From Pseudomonadota bacterium (lineage in GTDB: Bacteria > Pseudomonadota > Gammaproteobacteria > Burkholderiales > Chitinibacteraceae): DNA of 46,921 nucleotides. Shown piece by piece: positions 45,046 to 46,921 of the stretch (position 1 is its first letter; every line of letters starts with the position of its first letter). Location of the stretch: positions 1-46,921 of the forward strand of contig JAGTRM010000032.1 in the NCBI GenBank assembly GCA_018261735.1, in the 5' to 3' direction. The translations under genes were made by a program, and so were the position numbers. The notes beneath the pieces are model-generated. The model saw nothing but the letters and a program-made list of their open reading frames with translations. It searched no databases and was not told the DNA's origin.

Positions 45046-46320
45046 ATGGAGTTTATTTCGGCGGAATTTCTATCCGCACTGTTTGCCATCATCGTGATCG
45101 ACCTGATGCTGGCTGGCGACAATGCCATCGTGATCGCATTGGCGGCGCGCAATGTGCCGCAGCATTTGCAAAAACGCGCCATCTTGTGGGGAACGGTCGG
45201 CGCTATCGCCATGCGCATTGCCATGACCTTGATCGTGGTCTGGCTGCTGAAAGTGCCGGGTTTACTGTTTGCGGGCGGCGCCTTGCTGGTCTGGATTGCC
45301 TATCGCTTGCTGTTGCCGGGCGAACACAATAGTGAAGAAGGTGCACATATCAAGCCGGCCAGCAGTTTCTGGGGAGCCATGCGCACCATCGTGGTCGCCG
45401 ACGCGATCATGGGGCTGGATAACGTGCTGGCGGTAGCCGGCGCCGCACACGGCAGTTTTGTCCTGGTGGTGCTGGGATTGTTGATCAGCGTGCCCATCGT
45501 GGTCTGGGGGAGCAGCGTGATCTTGCGCTATGTCGAGCGCTATCCGGCGATTGTCTATTTCGGAGCCGGTGTGCTGGCGTGGACCGCCGTCAAGATGATG
45601 ACGAGCGAGCCACTGCTTGGCGAATTCTTTGCTGCCAATGATGCCATTGTTCCGCTGACCTATTTTGTGGTCGTGTTCGGCGTGCTCTGGTCCGGTTTTG
45701 TCAAGAATCACCACAGGCTGGAATCGCGCATCAGCGCGCGACTGGCCAAATTTGCCCAGCAACGGCAGGCCGCCATGCCCGCCATCGATCCAAACCAAGG
45801 AGAAAAAGCCATGCAAAAGATACTCGTGCCTGTCGATGGTTCGCCCAACTCGCTTTATGCGGTGCGCCACCTGATCAATGAATTCATGAAGCACTCGGAC
45901 ATGGAAATCCATCTGCTTAATGTCCAGCCACTGTTTTCGCACTATATGGCGCGCTTTATCAGCAAGAAAAACCGCGATGCCTGGCATCGGGAAGAGGCCG
46001 AAAAGGCATTGAAACCCTGCCGTGAATTGCTGGAACGGCATGGCATCCCTTATTCACCACATATCGAAAAAGGCGCAAAGGCAGATTTGATCGTGGCCGT
46101 TGCCAAGCGCCTGCGGTGCGATCTGATTGTAATGAGCACGGCGCGCAAGAATTCGCTGACTCGCATGCTGGAAGCTTCGGTGACCAACCGGGTGCTGGAA
46201 TTGACCAGCGTGCCCGTCGAGGTGATTGCTGGCAGCGCTGTGTCCCGGCTTGAGCGCTTCGGCATTCCGGCCGGCATCGGTGCCGGGATTGCTGCCTTGC
46301 TGGTGCTGGCGATCGATTGA
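45046..46320 (+). CDS. TerC-family membrane protein fused to a universal stress protein domain
   Basis: The 424-aa protein joins a TerC/YjbE-type membrane domain (about 1-220, with duplicated acidic signatures LAGDNAIV at D25/N26 and GLDNVLAV at D125/N126) to a UspA-type domain (256 to about 395) that begins MQKILVPVDGS. A short hydrophobic C-terminus follows (about 405-424). TerC proteins are linked to metal export, including Mn loading. The linker NQGEKA is encoded by an internal ribosome-binding site (see separate entry). A GGGAG site lies before the ATG. Of the 5' region (44566-45045), the left part holds the riboswitch; 44881-45045 is AT-rich with a TTGACC at 44997-45002 but no convincing -10. 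Confidence 0.9.
   Translation: MEFISAEFLSALFAIIVIDLMLAGDNAIVIALAARNVPQHLQKRAILWGTVGAIAMRIAMTLIVVWLLKVPGLLFAGGALLVWIAYRLLLPGEHNSEEGAHIKPASSFWGAMRTIVVADAIMGLDNVLAVAGAAHGSFVLVVLGLLISVPIVVWGSSVILRYVERYPAIVYFGAGVLAWTAVKMMTSEPLLGEFFAANDAIVPLTYFVVVFGVLWSGFVKNHHRLESRISARLAKFAQQRQAAMPAIDPNQGEKAMQKILVPVDGSPNSLYAVRHLINEFMKHSDMEIHLLNVQPLFSHYMARFISKKNRDAWHREEAEKALKPCRELLERHGIPYSPHIEKGAKADLIVAVAKRLRCDLIVMSTARKNSLTRMLEASVTNRVLELTSVPVEVIAGSAVSRLERFGIPAGIGAGIAALLVLAID
45797..45813 (+). promoter_or_regulatory. Internal ribosome-binding site and ATG at the TerC-Usp junction
   Basis: AAGGAG at 45797-45802 lies 8 bases before an in-frame ATG at 45811, the first codon of the Usp domain (residue 256). This would allow a separate 169-aa Usp protein (45811-46320) as well as the fusion. 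Confidence 0.6.
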
Positions 46321-46328
46321 GTGGAAAA

Positions 46329-46356
46329 ACAAACGGGAGCCTTGGCTCCCGTTTGT
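46329..46356. terminator. Bidirectional terminator between the two TerC-family genes
   Basis: Thirteen-base stem (46329-46341 with 46344-46356), two-base loop formally (probably wider in practice), between convergent genes. Confidence 0.8.
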
Positions 46357-46374
46357 ATGCAGGCAAGACAAAGA

Positions 46375-46921
46375 TCAGTCGATCTTGTCTTCCAGGCGCT
46401 CGGCAGCCTCTTCGTCTGCAACCAGCACATCGTGTGCGGAACGACCCTTCTTCTTGTTGTACCACCAGCCATAACCCACCACGGCGACGGTAAGCAGAAT
46501 CGCAAGATACGGGGTGCCGTGGAAGATGTGCGGCAGGTAAGGCTGGACTGCCTTATCACCTTCGATCATTTCGCCGGCGGTGTAGGCAATCAGGCCCGCA
46601 CCGATGTAAACGATGACCGGGTAACGATCCATCAGTTTCATGATGATCGTGCTGCCGAAAACCACCAGCGGAATCGACAGGGCCAGACCCAGACCCAGCA
46701 GGGTGTAGTTACCCTTGGCAACACCGGCGATGGCCAGCGTATTGTCCAGGCTCATTACCACGTCGGCGATCAGGATGGTCTTGACCGCACCTGTCAGGTT
46801 GCCATGGCCATGATGCTCGGTACCTTCCGCTTCTTCTTCCTCGGTCAACAGTTGGTAGGCAATCCACACCAGCAGCAGGCCGCCAACAAATTGCAGGAAG
46901 GGAATCTTCAGCAGCGCAACG
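46375..46921 (-). CDS. Second TerC-family membrane protein, N-terminus outside window
   Basis: C-terminal part (about 182 residues) of a TerC/YjbE-like protein. Visible features are GGLLLVWIAYQLL, a His-rich charged loop (GTEHHGHG), the acidic signature SLDNTLAIAG, two further helices and a lysine-rich then acidic cytosolic tail. The frame runs open through the right edge, and the in-frame GTG near 46869 is internal valine. It resembles the membrane half of the fusion gene next to it but has no Usp domain. Confidence 0.88.
   Translation of the reverse strand, partial: VALLKIPFLQFVGGLLLVWIAYQLLTEEEEAEGTEHHGHGNLTGAVKTILIADVVMSLDNTLAIAGVAKGNYTLLGLGLALSIPLVVFGSTIIMKLMDRYPVIVYIGAGLIAYTAGEMIEGDKAVQPYLPHIFHGTPYLAILLTVAVVGYGWWYNKKKGRSAHDVLVADEEAAERLEDKID

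Noticed and set aside
46867..46869. GTG near 46869 as the start of the second TerC gene
   Set aside because: The upstream in-frame sequence still reads as a TerC membrane helix, so the start lies beyond the window.
1..46921. Search for CRISPR arrays, IS elements, prophage genes, tRNA and rRNA
   Set aside because: No regularly spaced repeats, transposase motifs, phage genes or recognisable RNA genes other than the riboswitch were seen by eye.

Overview
The window reads as a core chromosomal segment of a Gram-negative betaproteobacterium, most likely order Neisseriales (Chromobacteriaceae/Chitinibacteraceae-like). This rests on family and gene order only: cytochrome bc1 with a PVWY-type cytochrome b, the Kdo/Lpt-rpoN-hpf-ptsN-hprK-rapZ block, alpha/beta-type glycyl-tRNA synthetase, and UbiX. 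Coding density is high, genes lie on both strands, and I see no rRNA, tRNA, insertion sequence, prophage or CRISPR array.

Layout. 1-322: 3' end of rfbC. 398-3059 (minus): bc1 operon petABC. 3234-4410 (minus): Nif3-family protein and a small lipoprotein. 4425-5579: DegS-like protease. 5664-8419 (minus): SDR oxidoreductase and KefB-type antiporter. 8519-15998: envelope and nitrogen-PTS block (kdsD, kdsC, lptC, lptA, lptB, rpoN, hpf, ptsN, hprK, rapZ), making Kdo, energising LPS export, and linking sigma-54 with phosphorelay control. 15964-17908: NusG-domain-II protein, Gx-type membrane protein and ubiX, interrupted by a small minus-strand gene. 17909-20986 (minus): MATE exporter and chemoreceptor. 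21133-25475: dtd (minus), asd, and the methionine importer metNIQ. 25705-29252: accessory-looking cluster with a 67-aa gene that has its own promoter and terminator, an orphan FlgH-like lipoprotein, a second lipoprotein, and a BaeSR-like two-component pair. 29326-35954 (minus): six tightly packed genes joining an RRM-like protein, D-lactate dehydrogenase, a DctS/DctR-like two-component system, a degenerate GGDEF/EAL protein and a nitroreductase. 36026-37924 (minus): lytic transglycosylase. 38091-43609: glyQ, lipoprotein, glyS, gmhB, plsC, and a YgjP-type metallopeptidase. 43618-44565 (minus): LysR-type regulator. 45046-46921: two TerC-family genes, the first fused to a universal-stress domain.

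Most unusual items. (1) The BaeS-like kinase carries two tandem H-boxes exactly 25 residues apart (H145 and H170), so its phosphoacceptor helix appears duplicated. (2) A clear yybP-ykoY manganese riboswitch with its own promoter lies on the minus strand ahead of the LysR-type regulator, facing away from the TerC gene that such an element would be expected to control. (3) The TerC-Usp fusion keeps a strong ribosome-binding site and ATG at the domain junction, so it may also make a free Usp protein. (4) The small 67-aa gene and the orphan FlgH homologue form a cluster with no obvious known function.

Limits: all family calls come from reading motifs and remembered family sequences. No database search or structure prediction was run, and promoter calls are pattern matches only.
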